Below the pieces are notes generated by a model. That model had not been told where the DNA came from. It saw only the letters and a program-made list of their open reading frames with translations, and did not search any database. 64,000 bases of DNA from Desulforhabdus sp. TSK (lineage in GTDB: Bacteria; Desulfobacterota; Syntrophobacteria; Syntrophobacterales; Syntrophobacteraceae), in NCBI RefSeq assembly GCF_022836495.1, contig NZ_BQXM01000024.1:1-64000 (forward strand), read 5' to 3'. Within the stretch, counting starts at the first letter, position 1. The number at the start of each line of letters is the position of its first letter. The position numbers were made by a program, and so were the translations under genes. Shown here piece after piece: positions 19,627 to 28,196 of this stretch.

Positions 19627-20127
19627 TTACATTTTGTACTTGCTGAAGTCGGAAGGGTCGAGCTCTTCCAGGATCTCACTCCATTTTTCCCGGTGCTCCT
19701 GGTCGAAAAGAGGCTTGGCCGTTTCTTCCGGCTTCTGGGACTTGTTCAGCACCTCTTCCTTCACAAAGATGGGAGCATTCGTGCGGAGAGCGATGGCAAT
19801 GGCGTCGCTGGGGCGTGCGTCGAGAGTGGAGCTCACCTGATTCTTGTCCCTCAGGTGGATGAGAGCAAAATAGGTGTTGTCCCGCAAATCGCACACTTCG
19901 ATGCGCTCCACCGTAACGTCCAGGAGATCCAGGCAATTTTTGATGAGGTCATGTGTCATGGGGCGCGGGAACTGGATCTTCTCCAATTCCGTGGCAATGG
20001 CCGTCGCTTCGAGCAGCCCGATCCAGATGGGCAGGGATGTTTCGTTCCGGGGATCCTTCAAGACCAGAATGGGAGTATTGCTCTTAGGGTCCATCACGAG
20101 GCCGGACACTTTCATTTCTTTGAACAT
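19627..20127 (-). CDS. Bifunctional nuclease (BFN/DUF151) family protein
   Basis: A 166-aa protein. Residues 1-135 fit the DUF151/bifunctional nuclease domain: an LPIWIGLLEATAIA stretch near residue 32 and LDARPSDAIAIALRTNAPIFV near 105 are family hallmarks. Plant and Thermotoga members have been linked to nuclease activity, but the bacterial role is not settled. The 30-residue C-terminal tail is charged. ATG 20127 has AAGGAG 6 bases upstream. It lies in the same direction as miaB, with a gap of about 110 bases. Confidence 0.88.
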   Translation of the reverse strand: MFKEMKVSGLVMDPKSNTPILVLKDPRNETSLPIWIGLLEATAIATELEKIQFPRPMTHDLIKNCLDLLDVTVERIEVCDLRDNTYFALIHLRDKNQVSSTLDARPSDAIAIALRTNAPIFVKEEVLNKSQKPEETAKPLFDQEHREKWSEILEELDPSDFSKYKM

Positions 20128-20239
20128 GCTGGCTCCTTGAAAAACTATGATTGCACCATGTGAGCAGCTAAAAAAGTGAATGGCTCAATGTAACCGCTGC
20201 AGTGACGCATGAAAAGTCCTTTGCACGGCGGGAGCGGCA

Positions 20240-21595
20240 TCAGGCTGCAGGCTCTCCTTTAAGAGAATGAGATGCAGCCTCACGGATTCTCACCGTGATG
20301 AGCTCACCCGTACATGGCCGTGTACTCTCGAAATGTACGATCCGGTTCTGATGGGTCCTCCCCGTCAACAGCTCTTCCTGAGTCTTGCTCGGGCCCTCCA
20401 CGAGGATTTCCCGCAGGGTCCCCACTTCAGCCTCGTTCTTGCGAAGCGTGATATCGGCCTGCAGCGCCTGAAGCTCCATCAGTCGGCGTGCCTTGGTCTC
20501 TTCGTCCAGCTTGTCATCGAATGCCGCGGCCCTGGCATGCGGCCGGTCCGAGTAGCGGAATGAAAAAAGATTATCATATTGGACCGTTTTCAGTAAATCC
20601 ATGGTTTGCTGGAAATCCTCTTCCGTTTCACCGGGAAAGCCCACGATGACATCCGAGGAAAGTCCAATTTCCGGGCATGCGTCCCGCAGCCGCTGAATCT
20701 TTTCCAGGTAATGCCCTGCGGTGTAGCCGCGGTTCATCCGCTTCAAGATGCGGTCGGATCCGGCCTGAACCGGCAGATGGAGGTATTTGCAGAGGACCGG
20801 CAGATCCGCAAAGCATCGGATGAGCTCATCCGTGAGATCTTTGGGATGAGAAGTCGTGAACCTGAGCCTCAGAAGATCCGTTTCTTCCTGGATACGGTGC
20901 AGGAGCTCGACGAAAGAGATCTTCTCTTCCAAGCCTCGCCCGTAGGAATTGACATTCTGTCCGAGCAGGAGGACTTCACGTGTACCGCAGGAAGTCAGCT
21001 TCTCAATCTCATCCAGGATTTCCCTGCTGGGTCGACTCCTTTCCCGGCCCCGAACATAAGGGACAATACAGTACGTACAAAAGTTGTTGCACCCCTGCAT
21101 GATGGTCACCGGCGCAGTCACCGGGGAGGTGGCGGCAGGAGATGCTGTGAAAAGCTCCCGGGGTGTCATGGAATCCACTTCGGGAAGGTATGCAAGACGC
21201 TTGTTTGTCTGCTGAATTTTTTCCAGGAGGTCGCCCACGGCGGATATGGCACGGGTGCCCAGAACGAGGTCCAGGTGGTCGAATCTCTTGAGGAGCTTGT
21301 TCCCCAGCTGCTGAGCGACACAGCCCGCCAAAATGATCTTGAGGCCGGGGTGGTGGCTCTTCAGGCGCTTCAGCCGTCCCAGGAAGGAGTGGACCTTCTG
21401 CTCGGCCTTTTCCCGCACGGAGCAGGTGTTCAGAAAGATGACGTCCGCCGAGACCATATCGGGCGTGACGAGGTACCCATGGGCCGCAAGAATGCGCTGC
21501 ACTCTCAAAGAGTCATATTCATTCATCTGGCAGCCGAAGGTGTGCACATAGAGGTAGCGTGGTTCCAATTCTGATTCCAATAAGGGTTGCGTCAT
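20240..21595 (-). CDS. miaB: tRNA-2-methylthio-N6-dimethylallyladenosine synthase MiaB
   Basis: Radical-SAM methylthiotransferase that adds a methylthio group to i6A37 of tRNAs reading UNN codons. The N-terminal cluster-binding domain has TFGCQMNEYDS, NTCSVREKAEQKV and LAGCVAQQLG. The radical-SAM CxxxCxxC is in GCNNFCTYCIVPYVRGRERS (near residue 170), and a TRAM-like RNA-binding tail closes the protein. Length 451 aa is typical. The TFGCQMN opening and RGRERSR segment favour MiaB over RimO, so it does not obviously pair with the YcaO protein at 13119. Confidence 0.95.
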   Translation of the reverse strand: MTQPLLESELEPRYLYVHTFGCQMNEYDSLRVQRILAAHGYLVTPDMVSADVIFLNTCSVREKAEQKVHSFLGRLKRLKSHHPGLKIILAGCVAQQLGNKLLKRFDHLDLVLGTRAISAVGDLLEKIQQTNKRLAYLPEVDSMTPRELFTASPAATSPVTAPVTIMQGCNNFCTYCIVPYVRGRERSRPSREILDEIEKLTSCGTREVLLLGQNVNSYGRGLEEKISFVELLHRIQEETDLLRLRFTTSHPKDLTDELIRCFADLPVLCKYLHLPVQAGSDRILKRMNRGYTAGHYLEKIQRLRDACPEIGLSSDVIVGFPGETEEDFQQTMDLLKTVQYDNLFSFRYSDRPHARAAAFDDKLDEETKARRLMELQALQADITLRKNEAEVGTLREILVEGPSKTQEELLTGRTHQNRIVHFESTRPCTGELITVRIREAASHSLKGEPAA

Positions 21596-21883
21596 GAATC
21601 TCTCTTAATCCGGTGGGATCGTATCACCTGATCGTGACGGGAGCCATCCGGTGCTCGTCAAGGATGATTATAGGGGGCCGGTCAGCGAAGCATAGGAAAA
21701 AAGCTGACAGAGCGCCGAGACGAAGCGCTTTCAGAATTCGGAACGAGAGCGGCACGGGGCGGCTCAAGCGGCAATGTCGTTGACGATACCCTCGTCATTC
21801 CGGCGAAAGCCGGAATCCAGAGAAATAAAGACTTTATGGACCCCGATTTTCACCGGGGTGACGTCAAATCAACTGCATTGAGC

Positions 21884-22147
21884 TCAGGCAGGGGCGGAAT
21901 CGAATGGAGCGTCCTCTTCCAAAACGACTGCCCTCCACTGCAGCTCTTCTTTTTCCGTGGCGAGAATCCGGTCGATCTCCTCCCCACACCCCGGCGCAAC
22001 GCTCAGTCTCACGAGTCCCAGCTTGGGATCCAGTGTCGTGACCATTCCAATGCCTTCGTACCCCTCCAGGATGAAGCGCAAATAATGAATTTCCGCAGGG
22101 GGAAGGATCAGGTGGCGGACCCCGCATTTCCGAGGAACCTTGTGCAA
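21884..22147 (-). CDS. Small DUF4911-like protein
   Basis: An 87-aa protein without a predicted enzymatic motif. The segment IHYLRFILEGYEGIGMVTTL followed by LGLVRLSVAPGCGEEID matches the pattern I associate with DUF4911, a small deltaproteobacterial family. It starts with TTG at 22147; a strong AAAGGAG lies just upstream, and the base arrangement ATGATTG means an ATG 4 bases earlier opens a different frame that gives an unrelated polypeptide. The conserved-looking frame is the TTG one. Function unknown. Confidence 0.65.
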   Translation of the reverse strand: MHKVPRKCGVRHLILPPAEIHYLRFILEGYEGIGMVTTLDPKLGLVRLSVAPGCGEEIDRILATEKEELQWRAVVLEEDAPFDSAPA

Positions 22148-22243
22148 TCATTTCTCCTTTTGTTTCGGCCGTGACTATGATACCAAATAACATTCCAAAA
22201 AGGGAAGAGTGAGAACCGGCTGGTACCGGAAAATGGCTTTGGT

Positions 22244-22320
22244 GGCTGTCTCAAAATTCCCCCCTCAAGGGGGAAATCGTGGTGGGTTTGACTCCCGATC
22301 AGATGAATTTTTAGACAGCC
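22244..22320. repeat. Miniature inverted-repeat element, 77 bp
   Basis: GGCTGTCTCAAAATTC (22244-22259) and GAATTTTTAGACAGCC (22305-22320) are terminal inverted repeats matching at 15 of 16 positions. The interior is unrelated to the copies at 19437 and 48268, but the right end is shared with them. It lies immediately upstream of the exported-protein gene. Confidence 0.75.
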
Positions 22321-22367
22321 TCTTAGAGCCCTTCGCCGGGGCGGAGACCTTGCGAGGGGAATTGGGA

Positions 22368-23786
22368 ATGACTATGCGGTGTCGAGTGTTGTTTTTCCTT
22401 GTGGCACTTCTAACAACAGGCGTTTTCCTGCCTGCGTGGGCGGCAGTCCCCCAGACGCAGGAAAAAACCGAAGTCTTTTTCAGCCTGGGGCATGCCGTCT
22501 ACAGCGCTCAGGATCATGCCAAGAGCCAGCAGGAAGCGATCCATGATTTTCAGGCCCAGGCTGTCACCCAGGCTGTGGGAAGCTTCCTGTCCCCAGGTGA
22601 AATGGGTGGCAAGTATAAGATCTTGAAAGAAAAAATTCTCAATCAAGCCGAACGCTATGTCCAGTCGTATCAAATCTTTTCCGAAACCCCTTCGGAAGGC
22701 GGTCTCTATCGCATGACGGGTCAGGTGCATGTCTCCATGGACCTGCTTCGGGGAGATCTCGTGGAACTGGGGATCATTCCTGAAGGTGCGGCGCCCTGGA
22801 AAAGTCCGCCCTCAGATGCTGGAGAGTCCCCACCCACCCTCGATCCCTCCTCTCCGGACCCTGGGGCTCCACCCAGCGACGAGGAATCGTTGCAGCCCGC
22901 TGAAGCGCTTCACCGGAAATCACCGGGCAGGGAGCTCCTGTGGGTGGTGAGCGAAAAATGGGGCGCGACCTGGTCCGTGCCTCAAGATGAAAAAGATACC
23001 GACGGGTTGTTTGCTCAGAGTGTCCTGCAGGAATCCGAGGATTATGACTGGCGCATGCGTTTTCCGGACGGTGAAAGACTGGACATCGGCGAAAGAGGGG
23101 ATGTCTCCAACGGTCAGGCTCTGGCCTTGGCTCGCCGCCAGAAGGCTCCGGCTGTCATCCTGGGAGCGCTGGCCCTGCGCGAAAAGCAGGGGGAACCCTC
23201 CCGCCTGGAACTGTCGCTTCGAGTTTTGAACGTGGACACGGGAAAGAGTCTCGGCGAAATCAGAGACGAGCGAAATCTCGGCGATGACTCCACGCAGGAG
23301 TGTGCCATAGCCTTGGCGGCTTCGGTGGTTCCCCGGCTCAACGGCCTCCTGGGGAGCATTGAGTCCGTTCCTGCCGTTAGACATCCACAAGTGGAGTCCG
23401 GTAAGCCGGCGAAGCCGGTCTCCGCCGGGGAGCCGGGAGAATGGGCCCTGCATCTCCGCACTCAACAGCCTTATATCTACTGGCAGAAATTGGAAAAGGT
23501 TTTGAGGAAACAGTTCGCCTCCATGGAGGTGAGTGCCCTGGAGTTGAATCCTTCCGAAGGGATCGTTCGTCTCAAAGGGGTGGATGGTTCTTTTTTTCAG
23601 ACCATGGATGGAATGGATCTTTCCGGAAATGTACAGGTCAAAGTGGAGGAGCTTGTCCCCGAATCCCGCCTGGTGCGTGTGAGCTTTGTCCCTTCACCGT
23701 TTCCTCGCAAGGAGATGCAGCAAAAGGTGCAGCCGCCGGAGGACGCGCCTGATTCAGAAACACCTCAGACAGAGTCGGAGCAATGA
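22368..23786 (+). CDS. Exported protein of unknown function (FlgT-N-like N-terminal domain)
   Basis: A 472-aa secreted protein. Residues 1-27 form a clear signal peptide: a basic start, a hydrophobic run FFLVALLTTGVFLPAW and an Ala-containing cleavage region. Residues about 30-150 have the spacing of the flagellar assembly protein T N-terminal/LPP20-like fold (an Ala/Gln-rich helix, then a strand with TGQVHVSMDLL). A Pro/Ser-rich linker follows, then two further alpha/beta domains. No flagellar gene is adjacent, so that label is structural inference only. ATG 22368 has AGGGGA upstream. The stop overlaps the pgsA start by 4 bases (ATGA), so the two are probably cotranslated. Confidence 0.7.
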   Translation: MTMRCRVLFFLVALLTTGVFLPAWAAVPQTQEKTEVFFSLGHAVYSAQDHAKSQQEAIHDFQAQAVTQAVGSFLSPGEMGGKYKILKEKILNQAERYVQSYQIFSETPSEGGLYRMTGQVHVSMDLLRGDLVELGIIPEGAAPWKSPPSDAGESPPTLDPSSPDPGAPPSDEESLQPAEALHRKSPGRELLWVVSEKWGATWSVPQDEKDTDGLFAQSVLQESEDYDWRMRFPDGERLDIGERGDVSNGQALALARRQKAPAVILGALALREKQGEPSRLELSLRVLNVDTGKSLGEIRDERNLGDDSTQECAIALAASVVPRLNGLLGSIESVPAVRHPQVESGKPAKPVSAGEPGEWALHLRTQQPYIYWQKLEKVLRKQFASMEVSALELNPSEGIVRLKGVDGSFFQTMDGMDLSGNVQVKVEELVPESRLVRVSFVPSPFPRKEMQQKVQPPEDAPDSETPQTESEQ

Positions 23787-24331
23787 CAATCCCCAATATT
23801 CTCACCCTCGGTCGTATCGTCTTAACCCCTCTGCTCGTCTGGCTTCTTCTCGACGGTAAACTCAAACAAGCTCTGGTGGTCTTCTTTGTGGCCGGGATGA
23901 CCGACGGTCTCGATGGACTGATTGCGCGGGTTTTTCATCAAAAATCGAAGCTCGGGGCCTACCTGGACCCCCTTGCCGACAAGCTCCTTCTCGTGAGCTC
24001 ATTCATTCTCCTCGGGCACCTGAATCTGGTTCCCGATTGGCTGGTGGTCATCGCGGTGAGCCGGGATATCATTATCGTTCTTGGGTTGATGACCCTGATG
24101 TTTCACCAGATCAACGTGGAGATCCATCCTTCGTTTTTGAGCAAAATCACCACGCTCCTGCAGCTCCTCACGATCTTCCTGGTCATGAGCACGCCGTATA
24201 TGCTCCTCCCCGATTGGGTCTATTCGATTCTCTTTGCTGCAACAGCTCTTGTCTCCGTGGGCAGCGGGGTGCAATACATGCTCATCGGCTTCTCGCTCCT
24301 GGGGGCGTTTCGAGCCAACGGCAGGGAATGA
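23783..24331 (+). CDS. pgsA: CDP-diacylglycerol-glycerol-3-phosphate 3-phosphatidyltransferase
   Basis: Integral membrane CDP-alcohol phosphatidyltransferase of 182 aa that makes phosphatidylglycerol phosphate. The family signature DGLDGLIAR...G...D...D is complete, in DGLDGLIARVFHQKSKLGAY followed by LDPLADK (residues about 41-68). Several hydrophobic helices surround it. The N-terminal MTIPNILTLGRIVLTPLL is characteristic of PgsA. Its start codon overlaps the stop of the preceding exported-protein gene (ATGA). Confidence 0.93.
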   Translation: MTIPNILTLGRIVLTPLLVWLLLDGKLKQALVVFFVAGMTDGLDGLIARVFHQKSKLGAYLDPLADKLLLVSSFILLGHLNLVPDWLVVIAVSRDIIIVLGLMTLMFHQINVEIHPSFLSKITTLLQLLTIFLVMSTPYMLLPDWVYSILFAATALVSVGSGVQYMLIGFSLLGAFRANGRE

Positions 24332-24378
24332 AGGGCGTAACCGGGGCATGGCAACTGTATTGAGGATTGCAAGCTTTA

Positions 24379-24446
24379 TTTTTGTAGGAGCGGCATCCTG
24401 CCGCGATCGCCTCACTGTCGCGGCAGGATGCCGCTCCTACAAAAAA
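24379..24446. repeat. REP-like palindrome, copy 3
   Basis: TTGTAGGAGCGGCATCCTGC and its perfect complement ending CCTACAAAAA enclose an 11-base spacer. The core differs from copies 2 and 4 (CATCCTG for TTCCAG), with compensating changes in both arms. That pattern indicates that the hairpin itself is what is conserved. Confidence 0.9.
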
Positions 24447-24539
24447 GCAGGGAGCTATCAAATCGGAAATCAACTGTCTCACTGGGAATGAATTTGTGAG
24501 ACTGCTCTCATGAGATTTGCTCGCCGGGTGCTATTTTTC

Positions 24540-24568
24540 TTGACATGGAACGGGGAGACCGCTATAGA
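24540..24568 (+). promoter_or_regulatory. Sigma70-type promoter of tRNA-Val
   Basis: TTGACA at 24540-24545 and TATAGA at 24563-24568 are separated by exactly 17 bases, and the mature tRNA starts 14 bases further on. This is one of the best consensus promoters in the window and suits a stable RNA gene. Confidence 0.85.
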
Positions 24569-24582
24569 GACGAGTAAATTTT

Positions 24583-24657
24583 AGGCGCGTAGCTCAGTGG
24601 GAGAGCGCTACCTTGACACGGTAGAGGTCGGCGGTTCGATACCGCCCGTGCCTACCA
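24583..24657 (+). tRNA. tRNA-Val (anticodon GAC)
   Basis: A 75-base cloverleaf. The acceptor arm AGGCGCG pairs with CGTGCCT (one G-U), and the D arm starts GCTCAGTGGGAGAGC. The anticodon stem-loop CTACC-TTGACAC-GGTAG places GAC at the anticodon. The T arm is GGCGG-TTCGATA-CCGCC, and the CCA end is encoded. It reads GUC/GUU valine codons. A consensus promoter precedes it, and two stem-loops lie between it and thrS. Confidence 0.97.
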
Positions 24658-24764
24658 TTCCTTTCCTGGTAATCTTAGGAAAGGGTGACATGAAAAGGAA
24701 GATCATTGAGGAGCTTCTCAAAGGCGTTTTACAGGCTGGCCGAAGCCCGGGATAAAGCTGACAC

Positions 24765-24796
24765 AAGACTTTTCGAGACAGAGATAAAAGTCTTTT
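24765..24796 (+). terminator. Stem-loop downstream of tRNA-Val
   Basis: AAGACTTTT (24765-24773) pairs perfectly with AAAAGTCTT (24786-24794) across a 12-base loop and ends in a short T run. It is a plausible terminator for the tRNA transcript, although its AT-rich stem is weak. Confidence 0.5.
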
Positions 24797-24811
24797 AGGG
24801 TATGAACGATG

Positions 24812-24848
24812 GGCACCTTCCCTCTCTGTGAGGCACGGTGCCTTTTTT
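24812..24848 (+). terminator. Intrinsic terminator in the thrS leader
   Basis: GGCACC (24812-24817) pairs with GGTGCC (24837-24842), with an inner CCTC/GAGG helix, and six T residues follow directly (24843-24848). It lies 100 bases before thrS. It either ends the tRNA transcript or acts as an attenuator. A possible promoter (TTGAAT, 18 bases, TATATA) lies just after it at 24850-24879. Confidence 0.7.
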
Positions 24849-24948
24849 GTTGAATGATCGTGTATATTAGTTCTATATAGCGACTCTGAAGGTCGAGGCT
24901 CGGCGTTCGGTGGCCGCGTTTGATGCACATCACTCCCAGGAAGTGAAG

Positions 24949-26889
24949 ATGAATTCTCAAGAAATCCAGGTGACATTTTCAGATGGAAGGCAGCAGGCAT
25001 TTCCCAGGGGGATTTCCGTTCAGGAAATCCTGAAGGCCGGGCAGAAGTCTAAAGCGAACTTTGTGGCTGCTCGTATTGACGGGCAAATGGTGGATCTCGT
25101 TCGGCGCGTGGAGACCGATGCGGTAGTGGAGGGGATTTCGTCGGACTCGGGAGAGGGATTGGAGATTTTACGGCACAGTACGGCCCACATCATGGCCCAG
25201 GCTGTGAAAATGCTTTTCCCGGAAGCGAAAGTGGCCATCGGTCCGGCCATTGAAAATGGATTCTACTACGATTTCGACGTGGATCGCCCTTTCACCCAGG
25301 AAGATCTGGAGCGCATCGAAGCGAAAATGAAGGAGATCATTGCTGCAAGGCAGGCTGTGCAGCGGCGGGAAATGGCCCGGGAAGAAGCGATCCGGTTTTT
25401 CCAGGAGCAGGGCGAGCAGTACAAGGTCGAACTGCTGGAGAGCTTCGAAGATCCCACCGTCTCATTTTATCAGCAGGGGGATTTCGTGGACCTGTGCCGC
25501 GGACCCCACATTCCGGATACGGGGTTTGTCAAAGCCTTCAAGCTCATCAGCGTCGCCGGTGCCTACTGGCGGGGAGACGAGCACAATGCCATGCTGCAGC
25601 GGATTTACGGCACGGCGTTTCCCGATCGCGACGGGTTGAAAAAATACTTGAATTTCCTGGCGGAGGCTCAGAAACGGGACCACAGGCGCCTGGGAAAGGA
25701 ACTGGATCTCTTCAGTTTCAGCGACGAAATCGGTGCGGGAATGGTCATCTATCACCCCAAGGGAGCCCTCATCCGCCATATTCTGGAAACCTTCGAAAAG
25801 AAGGAGCACCTGCGGCGAGGGTACCACCTGGTGGTGGGGCCGACTCTGCTCAAGACGGATCTCTGGAAGCGCTCCGGTCACTTCGACAACTATCGCGAAA
25901 ACATGTATTTTACGGAGATCGATGAGCAGTCCTATGGTGTCAAGCCCATGAACTGCCTGTCGCATATGCTCATCTACCGCTCCAAGATTCGGAGCTACCG
26001 GGACCTTCCTCTGCGCTATTTCGAACTGGGGACCGTCCACCGACACGAAAAATCGGGTGTTCTGCACGGCCTTCTTCGGGTCAGGCAATTCACTCAAGAC
26101 GATGCGCACATTCTTTGCATGCCGGAACAGCTCAACCGGGAAATTCAGAATATCATCGACTTTGTCATCGAAGTCATGGGAATTTTCGGGTTCGAGTATG
26201 AAATGGAGATCAGCACCCGGCCCCAGAAGTCCATCGGTACGGATGAGGACTGGGATCGTGCGACCGATGCCCTCATCGGCGCCCTCGAAGGCAAGGGCAT
26301 TCCCTACGAGATCTGCCAGGGGGAAGGGGCATTTTACGGTCCGAAGATCGATGTGAAATTGAAAGATGCGTTGGATCGTCGCTGGCAGTGTGCTACGATC
26401 CAGTGTGATTTCACCCTTCCGGAACGGTTTGATCTGAGCTACATCGGTGTCGATGGAAACCGTCATCGTCCCGTCATGCTGCACCGTGTTATCCTGGGAG
26501 CCATTGAACGGTTCCTGGGCGTTCTCATCGAGCATTACGCCGGGGCCTTTCCTGTATGGCTTGCCCCCGTTCAGGCCGTGGCAGTGACGGTGACGGACGC
26601 TCAGGTGGAGTTCGCCGGGAAGGTTTGCGACGCACTGAGGGATCTCGGGGTGCGTGTGGATCTGGACGATCGTAACGAAAAGCTGGGTTACAAGATTCGG
26701 GAGGCCCAGCTCCAGAAGGTGCCCTACATGCTGGTGATAGGGGATCGCGAGGTTGCCGCAGAGGGAATCTGTCCCCGCCGCCGCGATGGGGTTCAAATGG
26801 AGCTCATGTCCGCTCAGGATTTTGCCGTATTGTTGGAAAAGGAATGTCGAGAGAGCACCAAGGGGCGGGTGGGCTTGAACATTATTTAG
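24949..26889 (+). CDS. thrS: Threonyl-tRNA synthetase
   Basis: Class II synthetase charging tRNA-Thr. Domains run in order: a TGS domain (residues 1-65, [20 protein letters not shown]), the editing domain with [11 protein letters not shown] (near residue 75) and the zinc/editing Cys region, the catalytic core with the motif 2 [21 protein letters not shown] region (near 365-385), and a C-terminal anticodon-binding domain. Length 646 aa is standard. ATG 24949 has AGGAAG 6 bases upstream. It heads the thrS-infC-rpmI-rplT-pheS-pheT block, a common bacterial order. Confidence 0.97.
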   Translation: MNSQEIQVTFSDGRQQAFPRGISVQEILKAGQKSKANFVAARIDGQMVDLVRRVETDAVVEGISSDSGEGLEILRHSTAHIMAQAVKMLFPEAKVAIGPAIENGFYYDFDVDRPFTQEDLERIEAKMKEIIAARQAVQRREMAREEAIRFFQEQGEQYKVELLESFEDPTVSFYQQGDFVDLCRGPHIPDTGFVKAFKLISVAGAYWRGDEHNAMLQRIYGTAFPDRDGLKKYLNFLAEAQKRDHRRLGKELDLFSFSDEIGAGMVIYHPKGALIRHILETFEKKEHLRRGYHLVVGPTLLKTDLWKRSGHFDNYRENMYFTEIDEQSYGVKPMNCLSHMLIYRSKIRSYRDLPLRYFELGTVHRHEKSGVLHGLLRVRQFTQDDAHILCMPEQLNREIQNIIDFVIEVMGIFGFEYEMEISTRPQKSIGTDEDWDRATDALIGALEGKGIPYEICQGEGAFYGPKIDVKLKDALDRRWQCATIQCDFTLPERFDLSYIGVDGNRHRPVMLHRVILGAIERFLGVLIEHYAGAFPVWLAPVQAVAVTVTDAQVEFAGKVCDALRDLGVRVDLDDRNEKLGYKIREAQLQKVPYMLVIGDREVAAEGICPRRRDGVQMELMSAQDFAVLLEKECRESTKGRVGLNII

Positions 26890-26933
26890 CTCCAATGCCA
26901 TAGTGACCATCATTCAGAAAGGAGGATGTTGTC

Positions 26934-27443
26934 CTGGAGAAGCAAGCCAATGTCAACGAAAGAATTCGATCTCCGGAAGTCCGTGTCATCGGTCAGGATG
27001 GACAACAGTTGGGAGTTCTGCCCATAAAGAGGGCTTTGGAGCTGGCCCTTCAGGAAGAGCTTGATCTGGTGGAAGTGGCCCCGAATGCGGATCCCCCTGT
27101 TTGTAAGATCATGGACTACGGCAAGTTCAAGTATCAACTGAGCAAGCGGACCCAAGAGGCCAAGAAGAAGCAGACGGTCATTCAGGTCAAAGAGGTCAAG
27201 ATTCGTCCCAAGACGGATTCCCACGACCTGGAAGTCAAGATCCGCCACATCAAACGCTTTCTGGGACAGAAAGACAAGGCCAAGGTAGCCATCGTTTTTC
27301 GTGGACGGGAGATTGCTTACACGGAACATGGAACGAAAATCCTGGAGCATGTCATAGAAGAGCTCAAGGAAGATGCGGTCGTGGAGCAGGCGCCCAAGAT
27401 GGAAGGCCGCAATATGGTCATGATCCTGGCCCCCAAGGCGTAA
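26934..27443 (+). CDS. infC: Translation initiation factor IF-3 (non-canonical start)
   Basis: IF-3 keeps 30S subunits apart from 50S and rejects wrong start codons. The protein matches through VNERIRSPEVRVIGQDGQQL, DYGKFKYQLSKRTQEAKKKQ and VFRGREIAYTEHG. The frame holding the conserved N-terminus has no ATG, GTG or TTG between the strong AAAGGAGG (26918-26925) and the conserved residues. The likely start is CTG 26934, 8 bases from that site, giving 169 aa. infC genes often use rare starts (AUU in E. coli) so that IF-3 limits its own synthesis; CTG would be an unusual version. An ATG at 26926 is in another frame. GTT 26928 or GTC 26931 are alternatives. Confidence 0.93.
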   Translation: MEKQANVNERIRSPEVRVIGQDGQQLGVLPIKRALELALQEELDLVEVAPNADPPVCKIMDYGKFKYQLSKRTQEAKKKQTVIQVKEVKIRPKTDSHDLEVKIRHIKRFLGQKDKAKVAIVFRGREIAYTEHGTKILEHVIEELKEDAVVEQAPKMEGRNMVMILAPKA

Positions 27444-27466
27444 GTCCCCCCGCCTGAAAATAGAGC

Positions 27467-27495
27467 TTGACACTCGTAGGGAAGGCCAATAAATT
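27467..27495 (+). promoter_or_regulatory. Candidate internal promoter before rpmI
   Basis: TTGACA (27467-27472) and TAAATT (27490-27495) are separated by 17 bases in the 155-base gap between infC and rpmI. The transcript leader that follows (about 95 bases) contains a small hairpin around CGCTTGAAGCG. Ribosomal L35-L20 operons are often autoregulated by L20 binding to such leaders; that is possible here but not shown. Confidence 0.55.
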
Positions 27496-27598
27496 ACGCC
27501 CTTTCAGCGTCCGGTGCGAGGCTGGAGGCGAAGAGACAGGAATCCGCCCTCGCTTGAAGCGGGGGAATGCGTAGTGACAACGGACCATGGAGGATGGA

Positions 27599-27796
27599 AT
27601 GCCCAAGATCAAAACCAATCGCGCAGCGGCCAAGCGCTTCAAGAAGACCGGGAGCGGCAAATTCATGCGCGCGCGAGCCAACAAGAGCCACATTCTCACC
27701 AAAAAGACACCCAAGCGGATGCGTCGTCTCCGCCAGACCACGATATGCGATTCCACCAATGTGCGCGCCCTGAGCCGCATGATGCCTTATCTTTAG
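27599..27796 (+). CDS. rpmI: Ribosomal protein L35
   Basis: A 65-aa, very basic large-subunit protein starting MPKIKTNRAAAKRFKKTGSG, the standard L35 N-terminus, and containing KSHILTKKTPKRMRRLR. ATG 27599 has GGAGG 6 bases upstream; an upstream in-frame ATG at 27587 would include that site and is not used. It precedes rplT by 44 bases. Confidence 0.97.
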   Translation: MPKIKTNRAAAKRFKKTGSGKFMRARANKSHILTKKTPKRMRRLRQTTICDSTNVRALSRMMPYL

Positions 27797-27840
27797 AAAA
27801 TAGACTCTGCTGAAAGTCTTATAGTGAGGAGTTTTTATCC

Positions 27841-28194
27841 ATGCCCAGAGTAAAAAAAGCCGTTAAATCCCGTCAGCGTCGCAAGACCATCTTGGACATG
27901 GCGAAGGGCTACAGGGGGGGGCGCGGAACGCTTTTGCGCTCTGCATCCGAAACGGTCGATCGCGCCCTCAAGTTTGCCTACCGGGATCGGAAGGCCCGCA
28001 AGCGTTCCTTCAGAAGCCTTTGGATCATGCGCATCAATGCTGCTGCCAGGCAGCACGGCCTCAGCTATTCCAAGTTCATGAACGGTTTGACCAAGGCCAA
28101 TGTTTCCCTGGATCGGAAGGCTCTTGCCCACATCGCCATGGCGGATCCTGAAGCTTTCGCCCAACTGGCTCAACTCGCAAAAGAAGCCGCATAA
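27841..28194 (+). CDS. rplT: Ribosomal protein L20
   Basis: A 117-aa 50S assembly protein that binds 23S rRNA early and in many bacteria represses its own operon. It starts [18 protein letters not shown] and contains [15 protein letters not shown] and [17 protein letters not shown], all conserved. It ends 2 bases before the start of pheS, so the two are probably translated from one message. Confidence 0.98.
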   Translation: MPRVKKAVKSRQRRKTILDMAKGYRGGRGTLLRSASETVDRALKFAYRDRKARKRSFRSLWIMRINAAARQHGLSYSKFMNGLTKANVSLDRKALAHIAMADPEAFAQLAQLAKEAA

Positions 28195-28196
28195 AC

